From contig NZ_JAKNUT010000003.1 in the NCBI RefSeq assembly GCF_023155855.1, positions 186,001 through 250,000 of the forward strand: 64,000 bases of DNA, in the 5' to 3' direction. Under the pieces are notes generated by a model that worked only from the letters and a program-made list of their open reading frames with translations, was not told the origin of the DNA and searched no databases. The DNA comes from Microbacterium aoyamense (lineage in GTDB: Bacteria; Actinomycetota; Actinomycetes; Actinomycetales; Microbacteriaceae). Both the position numbers and the translations under genes were made by a program. Below are positions 25,479-34,076 of the stretch, piece after piece (the stretch's first letter is position 1; each line of letters starts with the position of its first letter).

Positions 25479-25847
25479 ATGACCAACACAGTTTCAGAGC
25501 TCCTCGCGGCTAACCTTCACGAGGTATTCGGCAACCGAGACGTCGTCACAAGACGCGCGGCCATCGACCGGATCTACTCAGAGGACGTCGTTTTCACCGA
25601 CCCCGAAGGCAGCGTGCATGGACGCGCGGCCGTCGAAGAGAAGGCAGCCGCGCTTCTTGACGGTGTTCCCGGCGACTTCGTGTTCACCGAAGACAGTGAG
25701 CGCTACGCCTCGGCGGACACGGGCGCACTCGCCTGGGCATTCGGCCCCACCACTGCACCCGTGGCTCGTGGAATCGACGTCATCACCGTGGACGGCGCCA
25801 CCATCAGCCGCGTTCACACGCTCTTCATCGACACCCCTCGGAGCTGA
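25479..25847 (+). CDS. SnoaL/NTF2-like protein
   Basis: A 122-residue protein with the NTF2-like cone fold pattern of the SnoaL/ketosteroid-isomerase group: a start of two helices, IYSEDVVFTDPEGSVHGRAAVEEKAAALL, and beta strands with GIDVITVDGATISRVHTLF at the end. Members act as small-molecule isomerases, cyclases or dehydratases, or serve as accessory domains; the reaction here is unknown. The start is the ATG at 25479. It follows the second hydrolase by 39 bp. Confidence 0.8.
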   Translation: MTNTVSELLAANLHEVFGNRDVVTRRAAIDRIYSEDVVFTDPEGSVHGRAAVEEKAAALLDGVPGDFVFTEDSERYASADTGALAWAFGPTTAPVARGIDVITVDGATISRVHTLFIDTPRS

Positions 25848-25927
25848 TCCCGGCGCAGGTCGCACCGCCATACCAGAAGGGAACCGCCTAGCCTGGACAA
25901 GCCCGTCGTTGTTGCAGAGGAGACCGC

Positions 25928-26818
25928 ATGTGCACCGAGCTTCGTGTCGACTCGTGGCAGCCCACGCGGGACACCCTCCATATGTGGACGCAGATCGTGG
26001 GCAAGATTCGGATGGCTCTTGCTCCGCCGGTGAATCATTGGTGGCACGTGACGCTCCACGTCAGCGCGCGGGGGCTCACGACCGGCGCGATTCCGATCCC
26101 TTCGGGCGTTCTGGACATCGAGTTCGACTTCGTCCACAACGAGCTCGTTCTCCGGACCAGCTCGGCAGGTCTTCGCACGATCTCGTTCGCGGGGCAGTCG
26201 GTGGCGTCGTTCTACGCGGCGATCATGGGCGCGCTCCGTGAGCTTGGCGTCGAGGTGGAAATCCACCCCGTGCCGAACGAGGTCGAATCTGCCATCCCAT
26301 TCGCCGAAGACATCGAGCACTGCACCTACGTGCCCGAACATGCCCGGGCGTTCTGGCGTCAGTTGATCGATGCGCAACGACAGCTGGAACTCTTCCGTGC
26401 GGGATTCGTCGGGAAGTCGAGTCCCGTGCACTTCTTCTGGGGTGCCATGGATCTCGCCGTGACGCGCTTCTCGGGACGAGTTGCGCCGCCGCACCCGGGC
26501 GGTGCGCCGAACTGCCCGGACAGTGTGATGCTCGAGGGTTACTCTCACGAGCTCAGCAGCGCCGGCTTCTGGCCCGGTGGTGGCGCCGAGGGCGCCTACT
26601 ACGCATACGCGTACCCTGCGCCCGATGGATTCTCCGACGCTCGCGTTCCGAAGGGTGCGTACTACAGCGACGAGCTCGGAGAGTTCCTGCTGCCCGCAGA
26701 GACGGTTCGGCGCTCCGAGGACCCCGACGAACTCGTCCAAGAGTTCCTCGAGGCAACCTACCGCGCCGCCGCCGACCTCGGAAGCTGGCCGCGGCCTGCC
26801 CGCGAAGCCGCTGGATGA
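25928..26818 (+). CDS. DUF5996 family protein
   Basis: A 296-residue protein starting at ATG 25928 with GAGGAG upstream. The opening LRVDSWQPTRDTLHMWTQIVGKIRMALAPPVNHWWHVTLHVS and the later PVHFFWGAMDLAVTRFSGR block are hallmarks of DUF5996. The tail contains a run of tyrosines (EGAYYAYAYP, KGAYYSDELGEF). The family has no established function. It stands apart from the preceding operon by 80 bp and carries its own SD. Confidence 0.8.
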   Translation: MCTELRVDSWQPTRDTLHMWTQIVGKIRMALAPPVNHWWHVTLHVSARGLTTGAIPIPSGVLDIEFDFVHNELVLRTSSAGLRTISFAGQSVASFYAAIMGALRELGVEVEIHPVPNEVESAIPFAEDIEHCTYVPEHARAFWRQLIDAQRQLELFRAGFVGKSSPVHFFWGAMDLAVTRFSGRVAPPHPGGAPNCPDSVMLEGYSHELSSAGFWPGGGAEGAYYAYAYPAPDGFSDARVPKGAYYSDELGEFLLPAETVRRSEDPDELVQEFLEATYRAAADLGSWPRPAREAAG

Positions 26819-26988
26819 ACCGCTGTCGAGTCCCGACGAGTGCGACGACCGTGGGTCGCTGAAGGGCAATCGCGACACGCTACACTCGGCGATCCCCAAT
26901 CGGGCGATGCGCGGTTGAGGCGCCCTGGTCGCCCGTGACGTGCCTCGGATGCTCCCAGACCACTGGCGACCCCGTACGAAGGAGGGGC

Positions 26989-27639
26989 CTACCTGCCAGG
27001 GAGTTCCTGACTAGGTTCGTCTCGGCGCGGTCGCCGAGGGCGATCCGCAGCATTTTGGCCAGGAGTGCCGGCGGCCTCGTTTGAAGGATCTCTAGGGAGC
27101 AGCGTCGCTGGCGAGGGCGGGTCCAGTTCGAACCACTGAATTGCCTGCGAGTCGAACGTAACGGGTAGCGCGTCATTCAACTCAGCAAGCAAAGTCCTTT
27201 CCACCACCACCTCTCCTCCGGGGACGATTGCCTGGTCGCTGTCGAGCTCAAGCCACACCAACAGGCGTGCGAGTTCCAGCGGCCCGCTAGGTGCAGGGGT
27301 TCCTTGTCGTGGTCGCACATCGACACGAACGCTGCGGGTCCTGAATGCGTCGACCTGCACCAGCCCCTTCTGGTCAAGTGACAGTTCGGCGTTGAATCTA
27401 GAGGGCTGCTCCGCATCCTCCGTCCGTGCCACGACCTTTACGCGAGCGCGCTTCGGGCCGGGGTTCGTTAGTCGGAGAACCATACGACGGGCGAATCTGA
27501 TCGGGATCCCACCACTCAAGACGTTTTGAAGCGTCATATCTGGGGAGTGGCGCTGGAGGCCAAGTTGGATCACAACCTGTCGATCTGGACCGGCAGCAAG
27601 CTCGGTTGCAGACGACAACCATCTACGCGCGGGATTCAA
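26989..27639 (-). CDS. Hypothetical protein
   Basis: A 216-residue protein starting at a TTG (LNPARRWLSS) that is strongly supported by AAGGAGGT six bases upstream. The middle alternates short beta strands (PIRFARRMVLRLTNPGPKRARVKVVART, VRVDVRPRQG, LLVWLELDSDQAIVPGGEVVVE), as in an Ig-like or other beta-sandwich fold. The C-terminal 35 residues are Pro/Arg-rich and disordered. No signal peptide is visible. It lies 27 bp after a small membrane-protein gene on the same strand, likely its operon partner. Family not recognised. Confidence 0.65.
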   Translation of the reverse strand: MNPARRWLSSATELAAGPDRQVVIQLGLQRHSPDMTLQNVLSGGIPIRFARRMVLRLTNPGPKRARVKVVARTEDAEQPSRFNAELSLDQKGLVQVDAFRTRSVRVDVRPRQGTPAPSGPLELARLLVWLELDSDQAIVPGGEVVVERTLLAELNDALPVTFDSQAIQWFELDPPSPATLLPRDPSNEAAGTPGQNAADRPRRPRRDEPSQELPGR

Positions 27640-27666
27640 GCTGTACCTCCTTGCGATCGAAACGCT

Positions 27667-27885
27667 TCAAGGTAGTGCCACACGATACGCCGCGCGCCAG
27701 CGTCGGGGAAGGGCGTCATCGGTGGGCGGCGAACCGCTAGAGCGGGAGCACTCTGAAGGGTTCAGGCCGATCGTTAGCCGTGCTTCTTTCGTGAACCGCC
27801 GGGCAAGCCAGGTGAATGCTGCTGTGATGACGGGCACCGAGAGCAACGCGAACAGGATCTGGAGCGGAGCATCGAGATTATCCAC
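27667..27885 (-). CDS. Small single-helix membrane protein
   Basis: A 72-residue protein starting at GTG 27885 (VDNLDAPLQIL) with one transmembrane helix (ILFALLSVPVITAAFTWLA) followed by a basic, cytoplasmic tail. This is the arrangement of small membrane anchors. It ends 27 bp before the TTG of the beta-sandwich-like protein, suggesting a two-gene unit in which this protein could recruit its partner to the membrane (inference). Confidence 0.5.
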   Translation of the reverse strand: MDNLDAPLQILFALLSVPVITAAFTWLARRFTKEARLTIGLNPSECSRSSGSPPTDDALPRRWRAAYRVALP

Positions 27886-27977
27886 GGGCGCAACCTACGC
27901 TTCGGCACCGACATTGGCTCGAGCGAACCCCTAAACGGGTCCGTCAGCGGATCCCGAGGGCACAGACCCGTGCTACT

Positions 27978-28658
27978 TCAGGGAGACCCGATCAACCATC
28001 GACGGGAACTGTCAGCGATCAGCGCGTTGATCGGCACCGTCGCACCGTTCAGGCCGCTTCCGATCACAAGTAGCCGGGACGGTGAGATCGGGAACGTGAC
28101 GGTGCAGACGGCGTCACGCTCAGTCCAGAGAAGCACGGCGCCATCGCCGGTGATCAATCCGCTATCCACGGGCAGAACGTGCCAGCGCCACCGATCAATC
28201 GGGAGGTCTTTGATACGGACACGCGAAGTGTCGACAGAGCGGGACAAAACAATGCGATCGCCTAGACCGGCCTGCACAATCCGAGACTGGCCAGTGAACA
28301 CGTTCGCGGAGGCCATCGGTACCCGCTCCTTTGTCTTGTCGGCGAAGCCACCGCGCTCCCGATGCATGTCAAGGAAATCGACTATCGCGACCTCACCGTC
28401 GCGGTCGACGCTTCCGCCATTCGCGAGATTGCGCAGCGCTGGTGTCGCGCGGCTCTCGGTTCGCGCGTAGTCGGCCTCGAGATCGAGAGTGGTGAGTTCC
28501 GTGCGATACGCGTATCGGACCACCGTGGCATCACGAACCGACCGCACCCCAGACGCCTCAGGGTTCTCCTTGTCGAACACCCAAACCAGCGAACGACCGT
28601 TTGCCCAGGTCTCAATGTAGGCCCGGGACACCATGTGCGCTCTCTTGACTTCGGGCAC
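27978..28658 (-). CDS. DUF4238-like protein
   Basis: A 226-residue protein beginning at GTG 28658 (VPEVKRAHMVSRAYIETWA) with GAGGGGGGG as SD. The opening 'KRAHMVSRAYIETWANG..VWVFDKEN' matches the HyVPrfYLr-aF / v.vydk pattern of DUF4238 proteins. The central AIVDFLDMHRERGG and RWRWHVLPVDSGLITGDGAVLLW also fit the family, where a conserved 'fitgDnPv' block is usual. DUF4238 proteins are often found in genomic islands; their function is unknown. It is shorter than the usual 280-330 residues. It faces away from the 318-aa gene to its right. Confidence 0.65.
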   Translation of the reverse strand: MPEVKRAHMVSRAYIETWANGRSLVWVFDKENPEASGVRSVRDATVVRYAYRTELTTLDLEADYARTESRATPALRNLANGGSVDRDGEVAIVDFLDMHRERGGFADKTKERVPMASANVFTGQSRIVQAGLGDRIVLSRSVDTSRVRIKDLPIDRWRWHVLPVDSGLITGDGAVLLWTERDAVCTVTFPISPSRLLVIGSGLNGATVPINALIADSSRRWLIGSP

Positions 28659-29052
28659 GATACGACACCCCCCCTCGCGGTCGGTTGCGCCCGAGATCAG
28701 GCGGCGATCAGTCACCCTATGGCGTGACGCCGACATCAGCGCTGGCCCCGCATCCGACGCGGAAGCAGCGCATAAGCTCGAACCGGTCTGCAAACGTCCG
28801 ACGGCACCGGTGGAACGTATGGGGTCCTCCCCAGGCATTGAGGTGTGTCGTGATCCGATGCTGCGTGCCGGCGATGCTGGCATTTGGTGTTGGCCTGTTG
28901 TACCTGACGGCAGGCGGAATGTCTGGTTCGGCTTGTACCGTGTCCCGCATGCCCATCATCGCGAGCTTTGAGTGGTCAGAGGAGCGGGCGCTGCGTGGCG
29001 TCCCGCATTACGCGCACAGACGGATACGGACCGTCGCCGCGAGTCGGCCATA
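28659..29052. other. 394-bp divergent gap
   Basis: This gap lies between two genes pointing outward and should contain their promoters. I note two TTGTACC words (28898-28904 and 28934-28940), a possible direct repeat, but no convincing promoter. If the plus-strand gene starts at the GTG at 28972 instead, the gap is 313 bp. Confidence 0.4.
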
Positions 29053-30009
29053 GTGGGGATCGAGTCGTTCCGCCGTTCGGGAGTCGGTCCCCAGCCCCAG
29101 GTCGAGTGGTTCGGAGACAGCGTTGAACCCACGGTTCTCACTCGGCAGCGTCTGGCCTACCGCCTTGAGATGATCGGCTCGCTGCGCAAACACCTTGGCG
29201 AGGGGGTCGGCGGCTTGGCGGTCGCTGGGTCGGAGATGCGAGCGGACGATGACGCCATCGCGCCGTACCAGTTGTCGCACCAGGTGTCCCACATGATCGC
29301 TGTCGCGTCCGACGCACTCGGCACTCTCGAGCTCATCCTCCGAGATCCGACGGAAGGGATCCGCATCCCCTTGTTCGGTGTCTACCCGGTAGCGCGTCAA
29401 GCGCTCGAGGCCGGCGCCTACGGAATCTGGATCGTTGCGCCGGACAACCCAACATTGCGGCGAACCCGAGCGCTTCGCACCCAGGTTCAGGAGTCTCGCG
29501 AGGAGACGAGCTTGATTGCCGAATTCCTCAAGGACCGTAGCGCGGACAACAAGAAGCTGAAGAAGCACAAGGCACGTGAACGACAGAAGCAGGGGCAGAG
29601 CGAGCGCCGCGCAGATAAGATCGCCGCGGTCGCAACCGCTGTTGGCCTGCCTACAGCCGAGGTCAAGAAGGGTGTGCCGAGCATGCGCACACTCCTCGAC
29701 GAGGTGGACGCACACCGCCCTGCGCCCATTGCGACGACACGTGCCATCTGGCAGTACGTTTCCGGGTTGGCACACCCCTCCCTGCTCCGTGCAATCCAGG
29801 CGTCGGACCTCGACCTGTCCGATACACCAGACCCGCAAGTGCAGCATGCTCGCATGACCGCGAAGGAAGACATGGTGCTACTCGCGCTCGACGTCGCACT
29901 GACCCTCGTCGGTGACTTGCTCGACACCGCAGCTGTACGCGCCAACAATCCCGCAGTCCGGTGGCGTCGCGACGACATAGGGCTTCCGCCCGGATGGCGA
30001 AGGCGTTAG
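29053..30009 (+). CDS. Hypothetical helical protein with charged coiled segment
   Basis: About 318 residues, mostly helical, with no signal peptide or clear membrane segment. A strongly charged stretch near the middle (LKKHKARERQKQGQSERRAD) looks like a coiled coil or nucleic-acid-contacting segment. Before it comes PYQLSHQVSHMIAVASDALGTL and after it a helical region with IWQYVSGLAHPSLLRAIQAS. The pattern resembles uncharacterised actinobacterial proteins of mobile regions. The start is uncertain: GTG 29053 is used, GTG 28972 is an alternative, and neither has a good SD. It is divergent from the DUF4238-like gene. Confidence 0.6.
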   Translation: MGIESFRRSGVGPQPQVEWFGDSVEPTVLTRQRLAYRLEMIGSLRKHLGEGVGGLAVAGSEMRADDDAIAPYQLSHQVSHMIAVASDALGTLELILRDPTEGIRIPLFGVYPVARQALEAGAYGIWIVAPDNPTLRRTRALRTQVQESREETSLIAEFLKDRSADNKKLKKHKARERQKQGQSERRADKIAAVATAVGLPTAEVKKGVPSMRTLLDEVDAHRPAPIATTRAIWQYVSGLAHPSLLRAIQASDLDLSDTPDPQVQHARMTAKEDMVLLALDVALTLVGDLLDTAAVRANNPAVRWRRDDIGLPPGWRRR

Positions 30010-30117
30010 CGGCGACCGCAACTGCGGCTTTCTGCCCAACTAGATCCGACTGGTTGTTCGGGCCGCGCCCGGTTGCCGGTCGATATCCGCGCGGTAGATG
30101 GCTCGCCGCCGCGGCGG

Positions 30118-30315
30118 TCAAGGCGAGGATTCTGGCTTGGCTCGTGGCACGTTCGCGAGGACGTCCGCTGCCTGCGCCTCGTTGAGTTCCCAGCGCGCGT
30201 TCTTGATGTGATTCGGATAGACCTTGCGCAGGTAACTTCGGACGACCAGTCCAGGACGCGCCTCGTGGCGATAGCCGAGTAATCGTGCGAGCTCGACCGG
30301 CGTGTATGGCTCCAT
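30118..30315 (-). CDS. Small putative DNA-binding protein
   Basis: A 65-residue protein (MEPYTPVELARLLGYRHEAR...). The order 'ELA.LLGY' - 'VRSYLRKVYPNH' - 'ARWELNEAQAADVLANVP' looks like a winged or excisionase-like helix-turn-helix followed by a closing helix, a common shape for short actinobacterial proteins that bind DNA. The ATG at 30315 is the only good start. It stands alone between two plus-strand genes in the accessory region. Confidence 0.65.
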   Translation of the reverse strand: MEPYTPVELARLLGYRHEARPGLVVRSYLRKVYPNHIKNARWELNEAQAADVLANVPRAKPESSP

Positions 30316-30459
30316 GCCGGGAGGCTATCGCGGTCAGCGGTCGGACTCGCGGGCACGTTTTGTGCCTCGCCTCCGTGTTCCCTGCCCGACCACCGGTCGT
30401 GCCGCGTGCGCAGTGAGTAGCTCTGCGCCGAGGGCGGCTAGCTCCGCTAGCGTTCGGAC

Positions 30460-30903
30460 ATGAGTGTTGAGCGCGCCTACGACCTTGCCGAGCGAATGCG
30501 TCAGCTCGGAGCCGAAGACCCCGAGGAGTGGGCAGAGTCAGAACTAACCGAGGACATCGCTCAGGAGGCCCGCTGGCTGGTGATTCGAAGGGTTCGCGAA
30601 GCTGTCACATGGACAAACGACAACGTCCGCAACTTGCCTGAAGTCGCGCAGTTGCTGGACGCTGGCACGGATGCTCGCCTGGTCCTAGGCGCAATGCGGG
30701 AGGTGGCGCGCGAGGCGGCTTTCGCTGTGCTGGACGTAATCGATGAGGGCGCTGATCCCGACGCGCCAGAAGATGCTCCAGGGTGGGTCGTCATGGAAAC
30801 GCGCTTCGGCGATGACGGAGAGGTGACCTTCTCTGGCCGAGACGTGGGTGGACTTCATGAGAGCCTCGGATTCCCCAACTCGGACGGGATCTATCAGTCC
30901 TAG
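30460..30903 (+). CDS. Hypothetical acidic helical protein
   Basis: A 147-residue acidic protein with long helices (ERAYDLAERMRQLGAEDPEEW, ARWLVIRRVREAVTWTNDNV, LVLGAMREVAREAAFAVLDVI) and a short beta-type C-terminal part. No signal or membrane segment. ATG at 30460. I do not recognise the family. Codon use matches the rest of the island, with more A/T in third positions than the rpoBC flank. Confidence 0.6.
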   Translation: MSVERAYDLAERMRQLGAEDPEEWAESELTEDIAQEARWLVIRRVREAVTWTNDNVRNLPEVAQLLDAGTDARLVLGAMREVAREAAFAVLDVIDEGADPDAPEDAPGWVVMETRFGDDGEVTFSGRDVGGLHESLGFPNSDGIYQS

Positions 30904-30934
30904 CGAGTCGTTTGGGCGCGCGGAAGCGGGTCGC

Positions 30935-32326
30935 TCAGCGTGCGGGTTCGGCGGTTGGGTCGCCGGGTTTCCACGTGCCGTCGAATGCGGCCTCGCTCGG
31001 CCCGTATATCCGGAAGTAGGCGAACCAGCCGCGCCCGGGAAGGGTCTGCACCCAGGGCGCCTCGTCAGCGGGGGCGTTGGGCCCGAAGTGGAGGTCGATG
31101 TGGTCGCCCGCGAGTTGCCCGTCGAGTTCGAACAGCGATCGCAGTGCTGCGTTGCCCTGGGGCGTGTCGATTTGGCTCCGGGTCTCGGCGTCGTAGACGG
31201 TGAGCGACCAGAACAGTCCGGCGGGAACCGGAAGCGGCACGCGCAGGCGGTAGGACGTCCCACCCTCTAGGTATGCGCCGTCGCCGTCGCGCGAGATAAA
31301 CCAGTACAGCGACCCTGACCCGGCTTGGCGGCGGAACATCACCGGCGACGTCGCGATCGCTTGGTAGAACCAGGTCTCGCGCGCATCGACGTCAGTGCGC
31401 TTGTCGATCTCGAAATTCGGATTCTCGGGACGCAGCGTCACCCATTCCCAGTGACGATCCGGCCACACCACCCGGTCGGGCCGTCGGTCCGCGAGGGACT
31501 GGACGCGCAGCTGTGCGTCGGCGTCCGCGGCTGCCTGCGCGAGGATGCCGCGCATCCGGTCGTCGGGTGCGAACGGTTCGCCGGCACGGATGCCGATAGC
31601 GGCGAGCTCACCGAGGTAGGCGACATCCCCGGGGTGGGCGGGTTCGGTGTCGATGTACTGCTGGAGGAGCTCCCAGTAACCCATCGTGCCCTGCACCGCG
31701 AGGGGCGTGGTGTCCTGCGGCACGCCCGTCAGGTCCGTCCACGAAGGCTCCGCCCATTCGGCGCCCTCGTCCAGAGGCGCGACCTGCACCGATCGGAGGA
31801 GCGTGATCGCCGCGTCCACGTCGCGGTGCTGTGGAATGGCGCGCAGTCCGACCACGACGCGATTGCCGACGGGCCGGTGCACGAACCCGTCCGCGGGGTC
31901 GTCGCCAGTCCATCCCGGCGGGAGGAAGATGTGACGGCCACCGTGCCCATGGTCCGGGCCGGGGATGCCGATGTCGGAGATCCAGCTCTGGTCGGTATTC
32001 AGTGCCGCACCGATGATCGGTCCCGCCGGCACTGTGACTACGAGCGGTCCCACCGCGAGATCCAGCAGGACCGGGCCGTATGGGGTGTCGGAGTTCAGCG
32101 TGAACCCGACCTGGCCTGGCCGGGTGTCCATCGTCCCGAAGACCCGGTTCGGCACCACGCCTGCCGCTTGCGTCCCTGCCCAGATCGCCATGCCGGACAC
32201 CGCAGGAAAGAAGTGCTTGTAGCAGACAACCGCTCGGGCGTGATCGGCAGCGTCGTACGCCGCCTGCACGGTCGCCGCCGTCGGAAAGCCACCCTCGAAT
32301 CGATAATCCACTGCCACGCTCCGCAT
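30935..32326 (-). CDS. DUF1254/DUF1214 domain protein
   Basis: A 463-residue protein. An N-terminal DUF1254 domain (residues about 15-150: QAAYDAADHARAVVCYKHFFP, NSDTPYGPVLLDLAVGPLVV) is followed by a C-terminal DUF1214 domain (about 340-455: SGSLYWFISRDGDGAYLEGG, FWSLTVYDAETRSQID, APWVQTLPGRGWFAYFRIYGP). Proteins with this architecture are widespread and usually exported, but this copy has no signal peptide from the chosen ATG at 32326, which has a good GGGAG upstream. Biochemical function is unknown. It is convergent with the small acidic-protein gene. Confidence 0.82.
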   Translation of the reverse strand: MRSVAVDYRFEGGFPTAATVQAAYDAADHARAVVCYKHFFPAVSGMAIWAGTQAAGVVPNRVFGTMDTRPGQVGFTLNSDTPYGPVLLDLAVGPLVVTVPAGPIIGAALNTDQSWISDIGIPGPDHGHGGRHIFLPPGWTGDDPADGFVHRPVGNRVVVGLRAIPQHRDVDAAITLLRSVQVAPLDEGAEWAEPSWTDLTGVPQDTTPLAVQGTMGYWELLQQYIDTEPAHPGDVAYLGELAAIGIRAGEPFAPDDRMRGILAQAAADADAQLRVQSLADRRPDRVVWPDRHWEWVTLRPENPNFEIDKRTDVDARETWFYQAIATSPVMFRRQAGSGSLYWFISRDGDGAYLEGGTSYRLRVPLPVPAGLFWSLTVYDAETRSQIDTPQGNAALRSLFELDGQLAGDHIDLHFGPNAPADEAPWVQTLPGRGWFAYFRIYGPSEAAFDGTWKPGDPTAEPAR

Positions 32327-32454
32327 CCGAAGTCTCCCTCGGAGACTTCCACACCTGTGGCGACGCTGCCAGTATCGACCCTCATCGCCAACCGGGAAGG
32401 AGCACAAGAGATCGCCGGCTGTCACGTCGAGACCAGGGTGGGTCTGCGCGCCCG

Positions 32455-33021
32455 CTAGAGGCTGAGGAACGCGGCTGGGTCGAATTCCTCGATGGGGATG
32501 ATTCGGATGCGCGGCAACGGGGAGTCGAATACGTGGGCGTCGTACTCGAGATCGAACTTCTCGAGTCCTTGCACGCTGTTGAAGCCGGCGTTGCGGAACT
32601 CGCCGAAAGCGACGACACCGACTCGGCGGGTCGGGTTGATTAATGCGGCGACCTCGTTCAGGAAGTCGCCGTCGTGGCTCACCAGCATGACGTCCTCGGC
32701 GCGATCACTCAGGGCGCGCAGAGTGCGCTGGATCGCGATGTCGACGATCTTCTCGTCCGGGGAGCCTGAAAGCGGAACGACCACGTACGCCATCGCCTTC
32801 AGGGCCTGCACGAAGGTCATGGGCAGGCCACCCGTTGCGTTCAAGAAGAACACCCCGCGTGCGGGTTGTGACCAGGTCTGCTCGGCGAATGACAGAAGGC
32901 GGTCCCACCGTGGTCGCTCATCTGGCTGCGGCCGGCGACTGAGGATGGACGAGCCGAGCGTCGCGTCGATGTTCTCGCCGTCGACCAACAGCCAGGTCCT
33001 GCGCATGCCACCTTCGGTCAT
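32455..33021 (-). CDS. NYN-domain protein (LabA/PIN-like nuclease fold)
   Basis: A 188-residue protein of the NYN/LabA type: first acidic motif LLVDGENID at residues 11-19, then KAMAYVVVPLSGSPDEKIVDIAIQRTLRAL, and the metal-site motif DVMLVSHDGDFLNEVAALI. NYN domains share the PIN-like fold and often act as RNases, in housekeeping or in conflict systems. The aspartates expected to bind metal are present, so activity is plausible. The start at ATG 33021 has GGAAGG in front. It is alone, 128 bp upstream of the DUF1254 gene. Confidence 0.82.
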   Translation of the reverse strand: MTEGGMRRTWLLVDGENIDATLGSSILSRRPQPDERPRWDRLLSFAEQTWSQPARGVFFLNATGGLPMTFVQALKAMAYVVVPLSGSPDEKIVDIAIQRTLRALSDRAEDVMLVSHDGDFLNEVAALINPTRRVGVVAFGEFRNAGFNSVQGLEKFDLEYDAHVFDSPLPRIRIIPIEEFDPAAFLSL

Positions 33022-33192
33022 GGTCGCCTTCCTTCAAGTCTCTTGGCGCATCCTATGGGCCGCGCGGGCATCGAAGCCATCCCGCGGCCAGCCCTCGAAA
33101 CTACTAACCAAGACTCGACGGTGTCGCGCGAAGGACGGTCGGCGTGCGGGCATGCCCTTGATGCGGTATTGGTTCGGCGTCAGGCTGTGGAG

Positions 33193-33768
33193 ATGGCGAC
33201 TCTCACGATCGACTACATCACTTCACTTGACGGCTTCGGAGCGGCGACAGATTGGCCGGGATTCTGGGGGCTCGCTGGCAGGGAGTACCTCGACTTCCTC
33301 AGTGAGGACTCTGATCAGAGCTCAACGATGCTGATGGGAGCTCACACCTACAACGAGTACGCACGGATGGTCGAGGCGGGCGAACCGGGAGTGGACTCGA
33401 TGGCCTCGCAGCCAATCGTCGTCTTCTCGAACACGCTTCAAGAATCCCTGATCTGGGATAAAGCGCGCCTCGTCTCCGGCGATGCCGTGGAAGCTGTGCG
33501 CGAGCTAAAGCGGGGCGACTCGCCGCTTGTGACGAATGGGAGCCCAACGCTGTGCGCCGCTTTGTTGGCCGCCGGTCTCGTCGACCGCTACCGGGTGGTC
33601 ATCTTCCCCGTCATCACCGGCAGAACCGGCTACGCGCGGATCTACGACGGCTGGCCCGATGTCGTCCTCGACGACGTCTCCACGCGCACTTTCGACGGCA
33701 GCTTGCAGCTCTTCGAGGGCCGCCCACGCATCCTCGACAAGCCGCTACCCGCTGGCGACGTCGAATAG
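33193..33768 (+). CDS. Dihydrofolate reductase family (RibD C-terminal-like) protein
   Basis: A 191-residue protein that begins MATLTIDYITSLDGFGAATD, the signature start of the stand-alone RibD-C/DHFR-like reductases, followed by MLMGAHTYNEYARM, VFSNTLQESLIW and the NADPH-site region LVTNGSPTLCAALLAAGLVDRY. The family uses NAD(P)H to reduce small substrates; most stand-alone members are uncharacterised. The ATG at 33193 is used, and a GTG at 33187 is an alternative. It ends 68 bp before the converging toxin gene. Confidence 0.85.
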   Translation: MATLTIDYITSLDGFGAATDWPGFWGLAGREYLDFLSEDSDQSSTMLMGAHTYNEYARMVEAGEPGVDSMASQPIVVFSNTLQESLIWDKARLVSGDAVEAVRELKRGDSPLVTNGSPTLCAALLAAGLVDRYRVVIFPVITGRTGYARIYDGWPDVVLDDVSTRTFDGSLQLFEGRPRILDKPLPAGDVE

Positions 33769-33836
33769 GAACCACCACGGCCCGGACGAAGGGGGGTCCT
33801 CCACCGCGCGCGGATGTGGGCTATTTTCGGTTGTCG

Positions 33837-34076
33837 CTATGGGAGGAGATCCAGCATCTGGGGTCGGGCCTTCATCGCGTGGATCACGAGTTCGTTGCCG
33901 CTGTCGAAGACCAGCACGACGAGTTCGGGCAGGCGCCCTTGAGAGTCAAGCCCGAGTCGGAGTTGGCGAGCCGGCGAGGCCTCATCGAGATCGTCGATCC
34001 ACAGCGGCCACGACGCAGCCTGAATGATGTCCTCTGACGCGATTCCGTGCTTGAGTGCGGAGTCGTGGACCTTCAC
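33837..34076 (-). CDS. Putative toxin of a type II toxin-antitoxin pair
   Basis: A 79-residue protein starting at GTG 34076 (VKVHDSALKHGIASEDIIQA). The order of a helical start, an arginine-rich strand (RQLRLGLDSQGRLPELVVLVFDSG) and a C-terminal HAMKARPQML fits the short RelE/BrnT-like toxin group that is paired with ribbon-helix-helix antitoxins. Its GTG overlaps the antitoxin stop (GTGA), so it is translationally coupled and made after the antitoxin, the usual order. Such toxins are typically RNases. Confidence 0.65.
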   Translation of the reverse strand: MKVHDSALKHGIASEDIIQAASWPLWIDDLDEASPARQLRLGLDSQGRLPELVVLVFDSGNELVIHAMKARPQMLDLLP

